This document shows, piece by piece, positions 40,161 through 50,328 of a DNA stretch of 64,000 nt. A model generated the notes under the pieces. The model saw only the letters and a list, made by a program, of their open reading frames with translations. It searched no databases and had not been told where the DNA came from. The stretch lies in contig NZ_CP092462.1 of assembly GCF_022387135.1 (NCBI RefSeq), forward strand, positions 1,736,001-1,800,000, given 5' to 3'. Both the position numbers and the translations under genes were made by a program. Every line of letters starts with the position of its first letter. Within the stretch, counting starts at the first letter, position 1. This DNA comes from Comamonas sp. B21-038 (GTDB lineage Bacteria > Pseudomonadota > Gammaproteobacteria > Burkholderiales > Burkholderiaceae_C).

Positions 40161-42680
40161 TCAGACCGGGAATGGTTCAGCAGCCTGGTGGGAAAACGGC
40201 TGAGGCCGACCCACCGCATAGCCTTGCGCATAGTCGATACCCATGCTGCGCAGCGTCTCGACAATCTCGGGCGTGGAGGCAAATTCTGCAATGGTCCGCA
40301 TTCCCAGTGCGTGGCCGAGGTGGTTGATGGCGTCCACCATCGCGCGGTGCGCTGGCTCGTTGAGCATATCGGCCACAATGGCGCCGTCGATCTTCAGAAA
40401 ATCCACCGGGAGATTCTTCAGAGAGCTGAACGAGGACACGCCGGCACCAAAATCATCCATCGAAAAGCGGCAGCCCAGCGCTTTGAGCGCCTTGACCAGG
40501 CGGATGGCATTGGGCAGGTGCGTGATGGCAGCGGTCTCGGTGATCTCGAAGCAAAGCGTCCCCGGGTCGACCGCATGCAGCGCGATCTGCTCCTGCAAGA
40601 AGCCCAGCAGCCGCTCATCACCCAGGGAGGTGCCCGACAGATTGATCGCACAGCAGGAGATGGCAGGCACCTGGCCGGATTTTTGCAAGTGGGCCAGCGT
40701 GCGCAGCGATTGCTTGACCACCCAGCGGTCCACCATCGGCATCAGCCCGTAGCGCTCTGCCGCAGGGATGAACAACACAGGGCTGATGATATTGCCATCG
40801 GGCAAGCGCATCCGTATCTGCACCTCGATATGCAGGCCGCCGCCGGCGATGTCGTCGGCCGTGGTGTTCAACGCGCCGATCGTCTGGGCATACAGGCAGA
40901 AATGCCCGCGTTCCAAAGCGGCCTTGATCCGTTCGACCCATTCCATCTCGCCCACATAGCGGGCAATCTCCTGATCGACGCCAGGGTCGTAGGCATAGAC
41001 GGTATTGCGGCCACGCTGCTTGGCGCCATAGCTGGCCATGTCTGCCACCCGCAGCACTTCTTCAACGGTGGCCAGCGGCGCAGCCAGCTTGACCAGGCCG
41101 ATGCTGATGCCGGCGCTCAGGCTGCGCTCACCCCACTGTATGCGCACATTCTGCGCGGCATCCCGGATCTGTTCGGCAATCCGCTGTGCTTCGCCGAATG
41201 CACATTCGGTCAGCAGAATGGCAAATTCATCGCCGCCCACGCGCGCCAGCACATCGCCAGTGCGCAGGCAGCGCTGCAGCATCACGCTGATCGCGCGCAG
41301 CATCGCATCGCCGGCAATGTGGCCTGCAGTGTCGTTGATGACCTTGAACTGGTCCAGATCCAGGTACATGATCGCGTTGCCTGCGGAGGGCAGGTCGGAC
41401 TGCTGGTTCCTGGCGAGCAGCACACCGAGCAGGCGCTCGAATTCGTAGCGGTTGATCAGGCCGGTCAACTGGTCGTGGGTCGCCTGCCAGGCCAGTTCGC
41501 GGATGTAGCTTTGTTCCTGGCTGACATCGTGCAGCACCCATACCGCCTCGGTGGTGCCGGTATGGTCACCGATCGGCGTGAATGCCAGCCTGACTTCGCG
41601 CAGGTGGAACTGCGCGTCGTAGAGGCGGAAAATCGTATCCCGTGGGTACTCATGGCCCCGCAAGGTCTCCGATATCGCGGTCTGCACCAGCGGGGCGACA
41701 CCGGGTTTGTCCCTGTCGGTGACCAACGGGGGTGCATGCATGTGCTGCACCAGTTCACAGGTGACCAGTTGCTCCAGTGACATGCCCAGCAGCTCTTCTG
41801 CTGCCCGGTTCATGTACATGACATGGCCTGCCGCGTCGGTGGTGATGACCGCCTCACCAATGGCTGCCAACGTCGTCGATGCGCGCTCGCTGACCAGATC
41901 CAGCGCGTCTTCAGCGCGGGCGGTCTTGCGCTGCAAGCGCCAGGTGTGCCCCATCAGCAAGCTCAGCATCGCCACCGCGATGCCGATATTGATCGACCAC
42001 AGCCATGCATTGAGCGCACGCGATGTATCGCCCAGGACCTTGTTGAAGGCCCGCTCGGCCTCGGAAAGTTGAATCTGCAGCGAGTTGATCTGGGCCAGCC
42101 AGCTTTGCTTTTGCGCCGGTGTGGGCGGTGCCAGCTGCAGGCAGGCATAGATGTCCCCCGCCAGGTTCTGCAATTCCTGCAGGGGCTCGTCGCTGTCCCG
42201 CCAGCGGGCGAGCAGCTGGCCGATGGACTCGGTGTGTTTGAAATACACCGTCAGCCAGATCAGGGCATTGATCTCCTCGGGCTCATTGTGGCCTTGCAGC
42301 AGCAGCAGCGATGCCTGGGGTCTGGCAGCGTAGCCGCGATCCTCCAGCATCAGGCGCGCCTGCATATCGCTCATCGGTATATGCAGGCCCTGGTGGAACT
42401 GCTCATACGCGGCAGCGTCACCGCTGACCGCATAGCGCGCCAGTGCATAGGTGGCGTCCTTCTGGCCTTTGCTCCACTGGCTTTCCCCGGAGCTGAAGGC
42501 CCGCATGGCTCCCAGAATATGCAGGCTGGAAATCGCCAGCACGGTTTGCACGATGGCCAGCGCCACAAACGGCCAGATGCTCAGCAGCAGGCTGCGTTTG
42601 CGTAAGGGCCCGCTAAAGCGCGCCGCAGGCGGCGTTCCTACCGAATCGATGCCCGGGGCAGGAGGACTTAGACGGGGCAT
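40161..42680 (-). CDS. PAS-GGDEF-EAL membrane protein (c-di-GMP turnover)
   Basis: 839 residues: N-terminal membrane helix (about 30-55), periplasmic helical sensor region (about 60-220), second helix (about 225-245), PAS (about 265-385), GGDEF (about 400-560) and EAL (about 570-830). GGDEF is intact (482-486) with an RxxD inhibitory site (R474-D477). The EAL signature reads E-V-Q-I-R instead of E-x-L-x-R, but NLSG, EITE, DDFGAG and LKID are present, so phosphodiesterase activity remains possible. GGGGGGA precedes ATG 42680. A dual-function regulator is inferred. Confidence 0.9.
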   Translation of the reverse strand: MPRLSPPAPGIDSVGTPPAARFSGPLRKRSLLLSIWPFVALAIVQTVLAISSLHILGAMRAFSSGESQWSKGQKDATYALARYAVSGDAAAYEQFHQGLHIPMSDMQARLMLEDRGYAARPQASLLLLQGHNEPEEINALIWLTVYFKHTESIGQLLARWRDSDEPLQELQNLAGDIYACLQLAPPTPAQKQSWLAQINSLQIQLSEAERAFNKVLGDTSRALNAWLWSINIGIAVAMLSLLMGHTWRLQRKTARAEDALDLVSERASTTLAAIGEAVITTDAAGHVMYMNRAAEELLGMSLEQLVTCELVQHMHAPPLVTDRDKPGVAPLVQTAISETLRGHEYPRDTIFRLYDAQFHLREVRLAFTPIGDHTGTTEAVWVLHDVSQEQSYIRELAWQATHDQLTGLINRYEFERLLGVLLARNQQSDLPSAGNAIMYLDLDQFKVINDTAGHIAGDAMLRAISVMLQRCLRTGDVLARVGGDEFAILLTECAFGEAQRIAEQIRDAAQNVRIQWGERSLSAGISIGLVKLAAPLATVEEVLRVADMASYGAKQRGRNTVYAYDPGVDQEIARYVGEMEWVERIKAALERGHFCLYAQTIGALNTTADDIAGGGLHIEVQIRMRLPDGNIISPVLFIPAAERYGLMPMVDRWVVKQSLRTLAHLQKSGQVPAISCCAINLSGTSLGDERLLGFLQEQIALHAVDPGTLCFEITETAAITHLPNAIRLVKALKALGCRFSMDDFGAGVSSFSSLKNLPVDFLKIDGAIVADMLNEPAHRAMVDAINHLGHALGMRTIAEFASTPEIVETLRSMGIDYAQGYAVGRPQPFSHQAAEPFPV

Positions 42681-43063
42681 GGTCCCCCCGGTTCGCGGCG
42701 AGTGCTGGCCAGCCCGGCTGCGTACAGGGCAGGCGGTCGAAGGTGGGAGCGGGGAAGGTCAGCAAATAACATGGTGGGAACAAGGCCGGGCAGCGTCGCA
42801 GGTGAGTGCCTCAAGCTATCCAAATATAGTAATACGCTATTCGATAAATGAGTCCTTTTAATTGTAGTTATTTAGGGTAAACACTGTACGCTTTGCGGTC
42901 ACTGATTTAGAAGCAATGTGTAATCGGCGCCCCACCGTTCATCCTGCCGATGATGGCGGCTGACGGCGCTTCGGGTCGCGCACTCTACCGCCAGCAGCGC
43001 CCGGCCTTGGCACAATGGCGTCTGCGGCGCAAGCCTCACACCACCTACAAGGAGCCACTCAGC
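42681..43063. other. Divergent region upstream of the VOC gene
   Basis: 383 bases without a gene. An AT-rich core at about 42820-42890 (including TAATACGCTATT) probably carries promoters for the EAL gene and the VOC gene. AAGGAG just before 43064 is the VOC ribosome site. Confidence 0.4.
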
Positions 43064-43531
43064 ATGCCGGTACAGCGTCCGTTCAAAGTTTTGGGAATTC
43101 AGCAAGTGGCCATAGGAGGCACTGACAAAGAGCGCATGAAAACACTGTGGGTGGACATGCTCGGACTGTCACAAACGGGCAGCTTCCGCAGCGAGCGGGA
43201 GAACGTCGATGAAGACATCCTGGCGATGGGCAAGGGCGCCTTCGCGGTCGAGGTGGATATCATGCAGCCGCTGGATATCGACAAAAAGCCTGCCGTGCAT
43301 GCCACGCCGCTCAACCACATTGGTTTGTGGATAGACGACCTGCCCAAGGCCGTCGAATGGCTGACGGCCCAGGGCGTGCGTTTTGCGCCGGGCGGCATTC
43401 GCCCAGGTGCTGCAGGCCATGACATCTGTTTTCTGCATCCCAAGAGCAATGACGAGTTCCCCATCGCAGGCGAGGGCGTGCTGATCGAGCTGGTGCAAGC
43501 GCCGGCCGATGTGATTGCCGCGCTGGGTTGA
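43064..43531 (+). CDS. VOC-family (glyoxalase-like) protein
   Basis: 155-residue vicinal-oxygen-chelate protein. The two beta-alpha-beta modules begin [21 protein letters not shown] and [18 protein letters not shown]; potential metal ligands are H109-like (NHIGLW), E69-like (VEVDIMQ) and the C-terminal GVLIELVQ Glu. Spacing resembles methylmalonyl-CoA epimerase and lactoylglutathione lyase relatives; the substrate is unknown. AAGGAG precedes ATG 43064 and decides the start. The second VOC gene begins 13 bases after the stop. Confidence 0.8.
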   Translation: MPVQRPFKVLGIQQVAIGGTDKERMKTLWVDMLGLSQTGSFRSERENVDEDILAMGKGAFAVEVDIMQPLDIDKKPAVHATPLNHIGLWIDDLPKAVEWLTAQGVRFAPGGIRPGAAGHDICFLHPKSNDEFPIAGEGVLIELVQAPADVIAALG

Positions 43532-43544
43532 AGGGATCGCAGCG

Positions 43545-43964
43545 ATGGCCGATGCCACAACCTTTCAGCCTTGTGTGATCCCGGTGTTGCGCAGCTTCGA
43601 CGCGCAACGGGCTGCAGAGTTCTACCAAGGGTTTCTGGGTTTTGTTCAGGACTGGACACACCGCTTTGGTGATGACTTTCCGCTCTACGAGCAGCTCAGC
43701 CTGCGCAGCGCTGCGGGCCTGGCCTGTGTGCTGCATGTGAGCGAGCACCATGGCGATGCCTGCCCCGGCAGTACGGTGCGTATTGCCTGGCCGCAACTGG
43801 AGGCCTTCCAGCAAAGTCTGCTGGCCAAGAACTACCGCTATGCCAAGCCCGGGCTGGAGCGCATGCCCTGGGGCATGCTGGAGATGCGCATCGCCGATCC
43901 CTTTGGCAACCAACTGGTGTTTTTTGAAGAACTGCCGGATGCGCCGGGGAGCGCTGGCGGTTGA
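43545..43964 (+). CDS. Glyoxalase/bleomycin-resistance superfamily protein
   Basis: 139-residue VOC protein of the bleomycin-resistance-like branch: CVIPVLRSFDAQRAAEFYQ at the start, LGFVQDW, and the C-terminal MLEMRIADPFGNQLVFFEE strand typical of the family. It lacks an obvious full metal set, so it may bind rather than convert its ligand. AAGGGA lies before ATG 43545. It probably forms an operon with the preceding VOC gene, and a terminator follows. Confidence 0.8.
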   Translation: MADATTFQPCVIPVLRSFDAQRAAEFYQGFLGFVQDWTHRFGDDFPLYEQLSLRSAAGLACVLHVSEHHGDACPGSTVRIAWPQLEAFQQSLLAKNYRYAKPGLERMPWGMLEMRIADPFGNQLVFFEELPDAPGSAGG

Positions 43965-43986
43965 GCGCCATGCCAACCTCCACCAC

Positions 43987-44011
43987 AGCCGCACGCCGTT
44001 GCGGCTTTTTT
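43987..44011 (+). terminator. Terminator after the VOC pair
   Basis: Seven-bp stem AGCCGCA/TGCGGCT (43987-43993/44000-44006) followed by six T residues, 22 bases past the stop. Confidence 0.85.
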
Positions 44012-44440
44012 ATGCCCGGCATCTGCAAAGACCCCCAGCGCTGCAAGGGCAAATCTGGGGCGCCGGCGTCAATAAACTCCCAAATAGTGCCAGGGGTATT
44101 GGGCTGGATGGTCTGCAAACGCACGGGACCGGCCTTGCTGCGGGGCTCCACCCCTTGCCAACCACTTATTTGCCGTTAATTGCATGCCTGGCGCGTGTTG
44201 TTTGGCGATCTAAAGCGCTCCCAAAGACGGTCGTTGACGATGCAATGCACCAAGTTGCAGCAATGCCGCTTCTTCTTGCCTGCAATCTGCCTGCAACAGC
44301 GCTCTAAATTAACGGCGCTGCAAAGCTGCCAAACGGCGCTTTCAGAGGCCGCTCTGCACGGGCTGGCCAGTCTTCGGTATTGGACACAATAAGTGCCATA
44401 CCCGGGCATCCCGCACCGGGTAGCGATTGAGGAGAGCTTC
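44012..44440. other. Gene-free region upstream of bioB
   Basis: About 430 bases with no credible gene. A 10-bp perfect inverted repeat GCCGTTAATT/AATTAACGGC (44172-44181/44307-44316) brackets 125 bases. Just upstream of bioB, TATTG-GACA-CAATA (44378-44391) forms a short inverted repeat that could be an operator. AGGAGAG is the bioB ribosome site. Confidence 0.45.
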
Positions 44441-45469
44441 ATGTCCAGCCCACATAGCCCCGATGCGAGCACATCGGCGCTGCATTGGCATCCCAAAGTA
44501 GCAGTGACCGATCGGACGTCGGCCGCAGAGCCCTGGCCGGTAGCCCAGGTGCAAGCCCTGTTCGATATGCCTTTTATGGCCTTGATGTTCCACGCGCAGA
44601 CGGTGCACCATGCGCACTGGCCAGCGGGTGATATCGAGCTGGCAACCTTGCTTTCCGTCAAGACGGGCGGGTGCCCGGAGAACTGCGGTTATTGCCCGCA
44701 GTCGGCGGCCCACGACACCGGAGTCAAGGCCGATAAGCTGATGGATGTTGCAGAGGTGATCCGCGCTGCCCAAGCCGCCAAGGATGCAGGGGCTAGCCGC
44801 TTTTGCATGGGGGCAGCCTGGCGTTCACCCAAGGACCGCGATATCGCGCAGGTCAGCGAGATGATTGCGGCCGTCAAGGCCCTGGGGCTGGAAAGCTGCG
44901 CGACCCTGGGCATGTTGGCGCCCCACCAGGCGCAGGCGCTGAGCGATGCAGGTCTTGACTACTACAACCACAACCTGGATACCGGCCCCGCTTATTACCG
45001 CGATGTCGTCAGCACGCGCCAGTACCAGGAGCGGCTCTATACGCTGGCCCATGTCCGGGCCGCAGGTATCCGGGTCTGCTGTGGCGGTATCGTCGGCATG
45101 GGGGAGACGCCAGTCGACCGCACAGCCTTGCTGGCCCAACTGGCCAACATGCAGCCCTATCCGGAGTCGGTGCCCATCAACAGCCTGGTGCGCGTGCCTG
45201 GCACGCCGCTGGCCGACAGTGAGCCGGTGGACCCGCTGGATTTTGTGCGCGTGATCGCAGTCGCCCGCATCGCCATGCCCAAGGCCCGCATACGCCTGTC
45301 TGCCGGCCGCCAGCAGCTGGGCGAGGCGGTGCAGACGCTGTGCTTCATGGCCGGCGCCAATTCCATCTTCTATGGTGACAAGTTGCTGGTGACCGGCAAC
45401 CCGGAGGCCGACTGCGACGCAAAGCTGCTGGCCAAGCTGGGACTTGCGAGCTTGAAAACTGCGGCCTGA
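44441..45469 (+). CDS. bioB: Biotin synthase
   Basis: 342-residue radical SAM enzyme inserting sulfur into dethiobiotin. The [4Fe-4S] ligands are C78-C82-C85 (CPENCGYC). [18 protein letters not shown] and the C-terminal LSAGRQQ / [17 protein letters not shown] blocks are diagnostic. ATG 44441 follows AGGAGAG; the frame extends further upstream without support. No other biotin genes are adjacent, so bioB is separate from bioFAD here. Confidence 0.95.
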   Translation: MSSPHSPDASTSALHWHPKVAVTDRTSAAEPWPVAQVQALFDMPFMALMFHAQTVHHAHWPAGDIELATLLSVKTGGCPENCGYCPQSAAHDTGVKADKLMDVAEVIRAAQAAKDAGASRFCMGAAWRSPKDRDIAQVSEMIAAVKALGLESCATLGMLAPHQAQALSDAGLDYYNHNLDTGPAYYRDVVSTRQYQERLYTLAHVRAAGIRVCCGGIVGMGETPVDRTALLAQLANMQPYPESVPINSLVRVPGTPLADSEPVDPLDFVRVIAVARIAMPKARIRLSAGRQQLGEAVQTLCFMAGANSIFYGDKLLVTGNPEADCDAKLLAKLGLASLKTAA

Positions 45470-45507
45470 ACGACGCGCCTGGACGCACCAGCGAAGCAGG
45501 CGGGCAC

Positions 45508-45531
45508 AAAAAAGGCCAGCGCATGCTGGCC
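45508..45531 (-). terminator. Terminator after pyrD
   Basis: Seven-bp stem GGCCAGC/GCTGGCC (45514-45520/45525-45531), followed on the minus strand by six T residues. It lies between the convergent bioB and pyrD genes. Confidence 0.8.
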
Positions 45532-45554
45532 TGGTGCTGGTTCCGGTGGCTGAA

Positions 45555-46610
45555 TCAGCGGCGACCGCCTTGAGCTTTCAGCGCCTGGGCAATCTCGGTG
45601 ACCAGCCCGGGGCCGCGGTAGATCAGGCCCGTGTAGATCTGCACCACATCGGCGCCGGCCTTGATTTTCTCGACCGCATCGGCACCGCTCAGGATGCCGC
45701 CCACGCCAATGATCGGGAACTGGGGGCCCAGGGCTGCACGCAGCTGGCGAACCACGGCATTGCTGGCCTCGAACACAGGGCGGCCGGAGAGGCCACCGGT
45801 TTCTTCCGCATGCTGCAGGCCTTGCACCGCATCGCGGCTGATGGTGGTGTTGGTGGCGATCACGCCATCCATGCCATGGGTCTTGAGGCTGTTGGCAATC
45901 ACGCTGATCTGTTCTTCGGTCAGATCGGGAGCGATCTTCAAGAACACGGGCTTGTGCTGGCCATGCTCGCGCGCCAGCTGCTCGCGGCGCTGCACCAGCG
46001 CGCTCAGCAGTGCATCCAGCGCCTCATCGCTTTGCAAGGCGCGCAGGTTCTTGGTATTGGGCGAGCTGATGTTGACCGTGATGTAGTCGGCATGGGGGTA
46101 GACGCCATCGAGGCAAGCCAGGTAGTCGCTGGTGGCGTTTTCAATCGGGGTGGCCGCATTTTTGCCAATGTTCAGGCCCAGCAGCAGCGGCGATGCCTGC
46201 TTGCGGAACTGCGCCTTTTTCACATTGGCCACAAAGGCTGCCAGACCTTCGTTGTTGAAGCCCAGGCGGTTGATCAGCGCATCGCGCTCCGGAATGCGGA
46301 ACATGCGGGGCTTGGGGTTGCCCGGCTGCGCCAGCGGCGTGACCGTGCCCACCTCGACAAAGCCAAAACCCATGGCACCCAGGCCGTCGATGGCGCGCGC
46401 ATTCTTGTCCAAACCGGCCGCCATGCCCACCCGGTTGGGAAACTGCAGACCCGCCAAGCTAATGGGGTCATTGACCCGGCTTTGGCGCCAGGCGCAGGCC
46501 AGTGGCGTGTTCTGGCCCTTGGCCAGCATGTCCATCGTGAAGTCGTGGGCCGCTTCGGGCTGCATGCCGAACAGAACGGCGCGGGAGAGGGAATAGGGGA
46601 TCAGGGACAT
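45555..46610 (-). CDS. pyrD: Dihydroorotate dehydrogenase (quinone), class 2
   Basis: 351-residue FMN enzyme of pyrimidine synthesis, membrane-associated and quinone-linked. The N-terminal helical extension ([20 protein letters not shown]) marks class 2. [13 protein letters not shown], the catalytic-serine loop [12 protein letters not shown], and [15 protein letters not shown] with [12 protein letters not shown] are all present. ATG 46610 is 54 bases from the divergent rpiA start, so the promoters face each other. Confidence 0.95.
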   Translation of the reverse strand: MSLIPYSLSRAVLFGMQPEAAHDFTMDMLAKGQNTPLACAWRQSRVNDPISLAGLQFPNRVGMAAGLDKNARAIDGLGAMGFGFVEVGTVTPLAQPGNPKPRMFRIPERDALINRLGFNNEGLAAFVANVKKAQFRKQASPLLLGLNIGKNAATPIENATSDYLACLDGVYPHADYITVNISSPNTKNLRALQSDEALDALLSALVQRREQLAREHGQHKPVFLKIAPDLTEEQISVIANSLKTHGMDGVIATNTTISRDAVQGLQHAEETGGLSGRPVFEASNAVVRQLRAALGPQFPIIGVGGILSGADAVEKIKAGADVVQIYTGLIYRGPGLVTEIAQALKAQGGRR

Positions 46611-46664
46611 GGGATGGGATAATCAAGGCGTTATCTGTATTTTCGCTGATCTGATCGCACTACC

Positions 46665-47336
46665 ATGACACAAGACGAATTAAAGGCCGAGGTTGGCCGC
46701 GCAGCCCTGCAATATGTGGTTGCCGGAGAAATCGTAGGCGTGGGCACCGGCTCCACCGTGAACAAGTTCATCGATGCGCTGGCCTCCATCAAGGACCAGA
46801 TTCCTGGCGCCGTTTCCAGCTCGGTGGCCAGCACCGAGCGCCTGCAGGCGCTGGGCATCAAGGTGTTGGACGCCAACGAGGTCGAGCGCCTCGCAGTCTA
46901 TATCGATGGCGCCGATGAGATCGACCACCAGGGGTTCATGGTCAAGGGCGGCGGCGCTGCGTTGACGCGCGAGAAGATCGTCGCTGCGCTGGCCGACCGC
47001 TTCATCTGCATCGCTGATGCGTCCAAGCAGGTACAAACCTTGGGTGCGTTTCCGCTGCCGGTCGAAGTCATTCCCATGGCTGCCACCCAGATTGCCCGCC
47101 GCTTCGCAGCCAAGGGTGGCCAGGCCAGGTTGCGCCTCAAGGACGGCCAGCCCCTGGCAACCGACAACGGCCAGCACATCCTCGATGTCACCGGTCTGGC
47201 GATTGCCGATCCTGCCGCTTTTGAATCGGAAGTGAACCAGTGGCCCGGCGTGGTCACGGTTGGCGTGTTTGCGCACCAGAAGGCGGCAGTTTGCCTGCTG
47301 GGGACCGAGCAAGGCGTAGAGACGCTCGAGTTCTAA
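46665..47336 (+). CDS. rpiA: Ribose-5-phosphate isomerase A
   Basis: 223-residue isomerase interconverting ribose 5-phosphate and ribulose 5-phosphate. Motifs are [13 protein letters not shown] (phosphate loop), DGADEID and [12 protein letters not shown] with the catalytic Glu/Lys, and ADASK. Length is standard. It is divergent from pyrD, and both supply nucleotide synthesis. A terminator follows. Confidence 0.96.
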   Translation: MTQDELKAEVGRAALQYVVAGEIVGVGTGSTVNKFIDALASIKDQIPGAVSSSVASTERLQALGIKVLDANEVERLAVYIDGADEIDHQGFMVKGGGAALTREKIVAALADRFICIADASKQVQTLGAFPLPVEVIPMAATQIARRFAAKGGQARLRLKDGQPLATDNGQHILDVTGLAIADPAAFESEVNQWPGVVTVGVFAHQKAAVCLLGTEQGVETLEF

Positions 47337-47356
47337 ATCAACCAGTCAAACCTGAC

Positions 47357-47400
47357 AAAATGGCCCGACGCAGGCAACGCCTGGTCGGGCCATTGTTGTT
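47357..47400 (+). terminator. Bidirectional terminator rpiA / glutaredoxin-like gene
   Basis: Eleven-bp stem (47359-47369/47384-47394) with an additional inner pairing, T-rich on both exits. It serves the two convergent genes. Confidence 0.75.
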
Positions 47401-47412
47401 CAGTGCGCAGGC

Positions 47413-48069
47413 TTAGAAAACAATCCCGGTCGGATTGCTGGGCGTGACACGTTCCGGTTCGACATTCTGGTTGCCCGAGGCCGGTGAGCCTGGCGCTGCA
47501 GGCTGCGCGGCAGCCGGCGCAGCAGGTGCAATGACCTTGGGGATCAGCGGCTGGGCCGGGGCCGGGCGGTAGCTGGACGGCAGCTTGGACTGGGCAGGGT
47601 AGCCGGCGGCATCCAGATAGGCGCTCCAGTCGTTTTCGTTGAAGCCACTCAGGTGTTGCGCACCCAACGTTGCAAAGGGGATCGTGCCATCGGGGTTGAG
47701 CTTGCGCAGCGCCTGGATTTCTTCGTTGGAGGTGACCGTCTTCTCCATGAAAGGCACACCCCGCGTCAGCAGATAGCGGCGGGCCGTGTCACAGGCGCCG
47801 CAGTCCTTGCTGGTGTAGAAGGTCAGGGGGTACTTGGTAGCCGCTTGCTTGACCTCGAGCGGCAAGTCACTGAGCCGGGTACCGGTCGGCTCGGTGACCG
47901 CACCGGTCGAGACCGATTGGCTCGGCGTATCGGATGTCGGCGCGCGGTCTGAAAAGGTCACCCTGCCATCGGGCCCCACGATCCGGTACACCGTTTGCGC
48001 GCTGGCCCAGCCAGTGGCACAGGCCAGTGCGGTGCCCACCAGGATGCTGCCCAAAGCCATTGTCCTCAT
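47413..48069 (-). CDS. Exported DUF4124-glutaredoxin-like protein
   Basis: 218-residue secreted protein. A signal peptide (about 1-24, ending ASA) precedes a DUF4124 segment (VYRIVGPDGRVTFSDRAP), a glutaredoxin/thioredoxin-like domain (about 80-155) with redox pair CGAC (SKDCGACDTAR), cis-Pro region GTIPFATLG, and a Pro/Ala-rich C-terminal tail. A periplasmic disulfide role is inferred; partners are unknown. GAGGG precedes ATG 48069. Confidence 0.8.
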   Translation of the reverse strand: MRTMALGSILVGTALACATGWASAQTVYRIVGPDGRVTFSDRAPTSDTPSQSVSTGAVTEPTGTRLSDLPLEVKQAATKYPLTFYTSKDCGACDTARRYLLTRGVPFMEKTVTSNEEIQALRKLNPDGTIPFATLGAQHLSGFNENDWSAYLDAAGYPAQSKLPSSYRPAPAQPLIPKVIAPAAPAAAQPAAPGSPASGNQNVEPERVTPSNPTGIVF

Positions 48070-48173
48070 GCGTTTCCCTCTCTATAGCTGTTGTGGCTCC
48101 ATTATGCCTTCGCAACGCCAGCGCCATCAGCGGCTTGCAGGGCCCCAGGGGGCGGCGCTGCAAGCCGGGAGGC

Positions 48174-50231
48174 TCATGCGGTCAGGGGTTCCGCCATGCC
48201 CTGGTGGCGCAGCAGCGCGTCCAGCTGGGGCTCTCGGCCACGGAAGGCCTTGAACGACTCCATCGCCGGACGGCTGCCACCGGCTTCCAGGATGGCATGC
48301 AGGTAGCGCTGGCCCACCTCGCGGTCCACCACATCACTGCTGCCGCGCTTTTGCGCTGCTTCTTCAAAGCTGGCAAAGGCATCGGCCGACAGCACCTCGG
48401 CCCACTTGTAGCTGTAGTAGCCCGCTGCATAGCCACCCGCAAAAATATGGGTGAAGGTGTTGGGCATGCGGTTGAACTCCGGTTGATCGAGCACAGCCAC
48501 CTGGCTGCGGACGTCGCGCATCACGCGGTAGATCGCCTCTGCGTTGATGCCATCGCCTGACAGCTCGGTGTGGATGCGCATGTCGAACAACGAGAACTCG
48601 ATCTGCCGCAGGGTCTGCATGCCGGACTGGAAGTTCTTGGCGGCAATCATCTTGTCGTAGAGCGCGCGCGGCAGCGGCTCGCCGGTGTCGACATGGGCCG
48701 TCATATGGCGCAGCACTTCCCACTCCCAGCAGAAGTTCTCCATGAACTGGCTGGGCAGCTCGACGGCATCCCATTCCACACCACCGATGCCGGAGACATC
48801 GCGCTCATTGACCTGCGTGAGCATGTGGTGCAGGCCATGGCCGGTTTCGTGGAAGAGGGTGATCACGTCGTCATGGGTCAGCAGCGGCGGCTTGCCGTCC
48901 ACGCCGGCTGCGAAATTGCAGACCAAGTGTGCAATGGGGGTCTGCAGCTCGCCATTGTCCGGGCGCAGCCAGCGGGTGCGCACATCGTCCATCCAGGCGC
49001 CGCCACGCTTGCCATTGCGGGCAGGCGGATCGAGGTAGAACTGGCCGACCAGCTCGCCATCGCGCTCGATGCGGTAGAAGGCCACGTCCTGGTTCCAGAC
49101 AGGCGCCAGGTCCCCCTTGATCTGCACGCCGAACAAGGTCTCGACAATGCGGAACAGACCGGCCAGCACCTTGGGCGCAGGGAAGTACTGCTTGAGTTCC
49201 TGCTCGCTGAAAGCGTAGCGTGCCTCTTTCAGGTGTTCGCCGATGTAGCCCCAGTCCCAGGCCTGGGGGTTGTCCAGGCCCAGTTCGGTGCGGGCATAGT
49301 CGCGCAAGTCTTGCACATCCTTTTGGCCATAGGGCTTGGCCTTGCTCGCCAGCTCCTGCAAAAACTCCATCACCTGCACTGACGACTGGGCCATCTTGGG
49401 CGCTACCGAGAGTTCGCCAAAACTGGGGTAGCCCAGCAGATGCGCTTCCTGCTCGCGCATCTTCAGAATCTCGACCATCAGCGGCGTATTGTCGAGCTTG
49501 GCATCGCCAAACTCACTGGCCCGCGTGGTGTAGGCGCGGTAGAGCTTCTCGCGCAACGCGCTGCTCTTGGCAAACTGCATCACCGGCAGGTAGCTGGGGA
49601 TCTTCAAGGTCAGCTTGTAGCCGGGCTTGCCTTCGGCCTCGGCTGCGGCGCGTGCGGCCTGGATGACGTCTTGGGGCACGCCGGCCAACTCGTCCAGTTC
49701 GGCATAGTAGGCAAACTGGTCGGTCGCATCCATCGCGTTTTCGCTGTACTTCTGGCAGGCGATAGCGCTTTTCTCTTGCAGTTGGGCATAGGTCTCGCGG
49801 GCCTGGCCTTGCAGCTCGGCACCACCGAGCACAAAGTTGCGCATTGCGTTGTCCCAGGCCTGCTTCTGCTCGCTGTTCAAGCTTGCCGGGTCGATGGCCT
49901 TGTACTTGGCATACAGCGCTTCGTCCGCACCCAGCTGGGTCCAAAACGCCGTGACCTTGGGCATCTCGGCGTTGTAGGCAGCGCGCAGCTCGGGAGTGTC
50001 TGCAACAGAATTGAGGTGACCGACCATGCCCCAGGCGCGGCCCAGCTTCTCGGTGCTGACATCGAGCACTTTGGCAATCTCGTTCCATTGCGCCGGGAAC
50101 TCTGGCGCCGTTACTGTCTTGAGGGCCGCTTCACTGTCGGCCAGAAGCTGGTCGATGGCGGGGGCAATGTGTTCAGGTTGGACCTGGTCAAAGCGGGGCA
50201 GGCCGCTGAAGTCGAGCAATGGATTGGTCAT
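48174..50231 (-). CDS. prlC: Oligopeptidase A (M3 metallopeptidase)
   Basis: 685-residue cytosolic zinc oligopeptidase degrading short peptides, including cleaved signal peptides. The zinc site is H461-E462-T-G-H465 (LFHETGHGLHH), with the downstream glutamate in GVEWDAVELPSQFMENF. N-terminal FSGLPRFDQVQPEHIAPAI is typical of PrlC. The frame extends 30 codons upstream, but ATG 50231 starts the family N-terminus. folD lies upstream in the same direction with a weak hairpin between. Confidence 0.94.
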   Translation of the reverse strand: MTNPLLDFSGLPRFDQVQPEHIAPAIDQLLADSEAALKTVTAPEFPAQWNEIAKVLDVSTEKLGRAWGMVGHLNSVADTPELRAAYNAEMPKVTAFWTQLGADEALYAKYKAIDPASLNSEQKQAWDNAMRNFVLGGAELQGQARETYAQLQEKSAIACQKYSENAMDATDQFAYYAELDELAGVPQDVIQAARAAAEAEGKPGYKLTLKIPSYLPVMQFAKSSALREKLYRAYTTRASEFGDAKLDNTPLMVEILKMREQEAHLLGYPSFGELSVAPKMAQSSVQVMEFLQELASKAKPYGQKDVQDLRDYARTELGLDNPQAWDWGYIGEHLKEARYAFSEQELKQYFPAPKVLAGLFRIVETLFGVQIKGDLAPVWNQDVAFYRIERDGELVGQFYLDPPARNGKRGGAWMDDVRTRWLRPDNGELQTPIAHLVCNFAAGVDGKPPLLTHDDVITLFHETGHGLHHMLTQVNERDVSGIGGVEWDAVELPSQFMENFCWEWEVLRHMTAHVDTGEPLPRALYDKMIAAKNFQSGMQTLRQIEFSLFDMRIHTELSGDGINAEAIYRVMRDVRSQVAVLDQPEFNRMPNTFTHIFAGGYAAGYYSYKWAEVLSADAFASFEEAAQKRGSSDVVDREVGQRYLHAILEAGGSRPAMESFKAFRGREPQLDALLRHQGMAEPLTA

Positions 50232-50328
50232 GGTGCTGTATATGGGGCCTCGCGCGCCGCAATCAATGCCATGTTGGCACAGGCTTGCAAGGCATGATGG
50301 CACTTGGGTCTTGCCTGTCATTTAAGCA

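Noticed and set aside
40188-41780. A 530-codon open frame antisense to the GGDEF-EAL gene
   Set aside because: It lies entirely opposite recognised PAS, GGDEF and EAL motifs and has no ribosome site or recognisable domain.
43696-44151. Minus-strand ORF across the end of the second VOC gene and the terminator
   Set aside because: It is antisense to a recognised VOC protein and runs through a strong terminator; the extra part has no identifiable domain.
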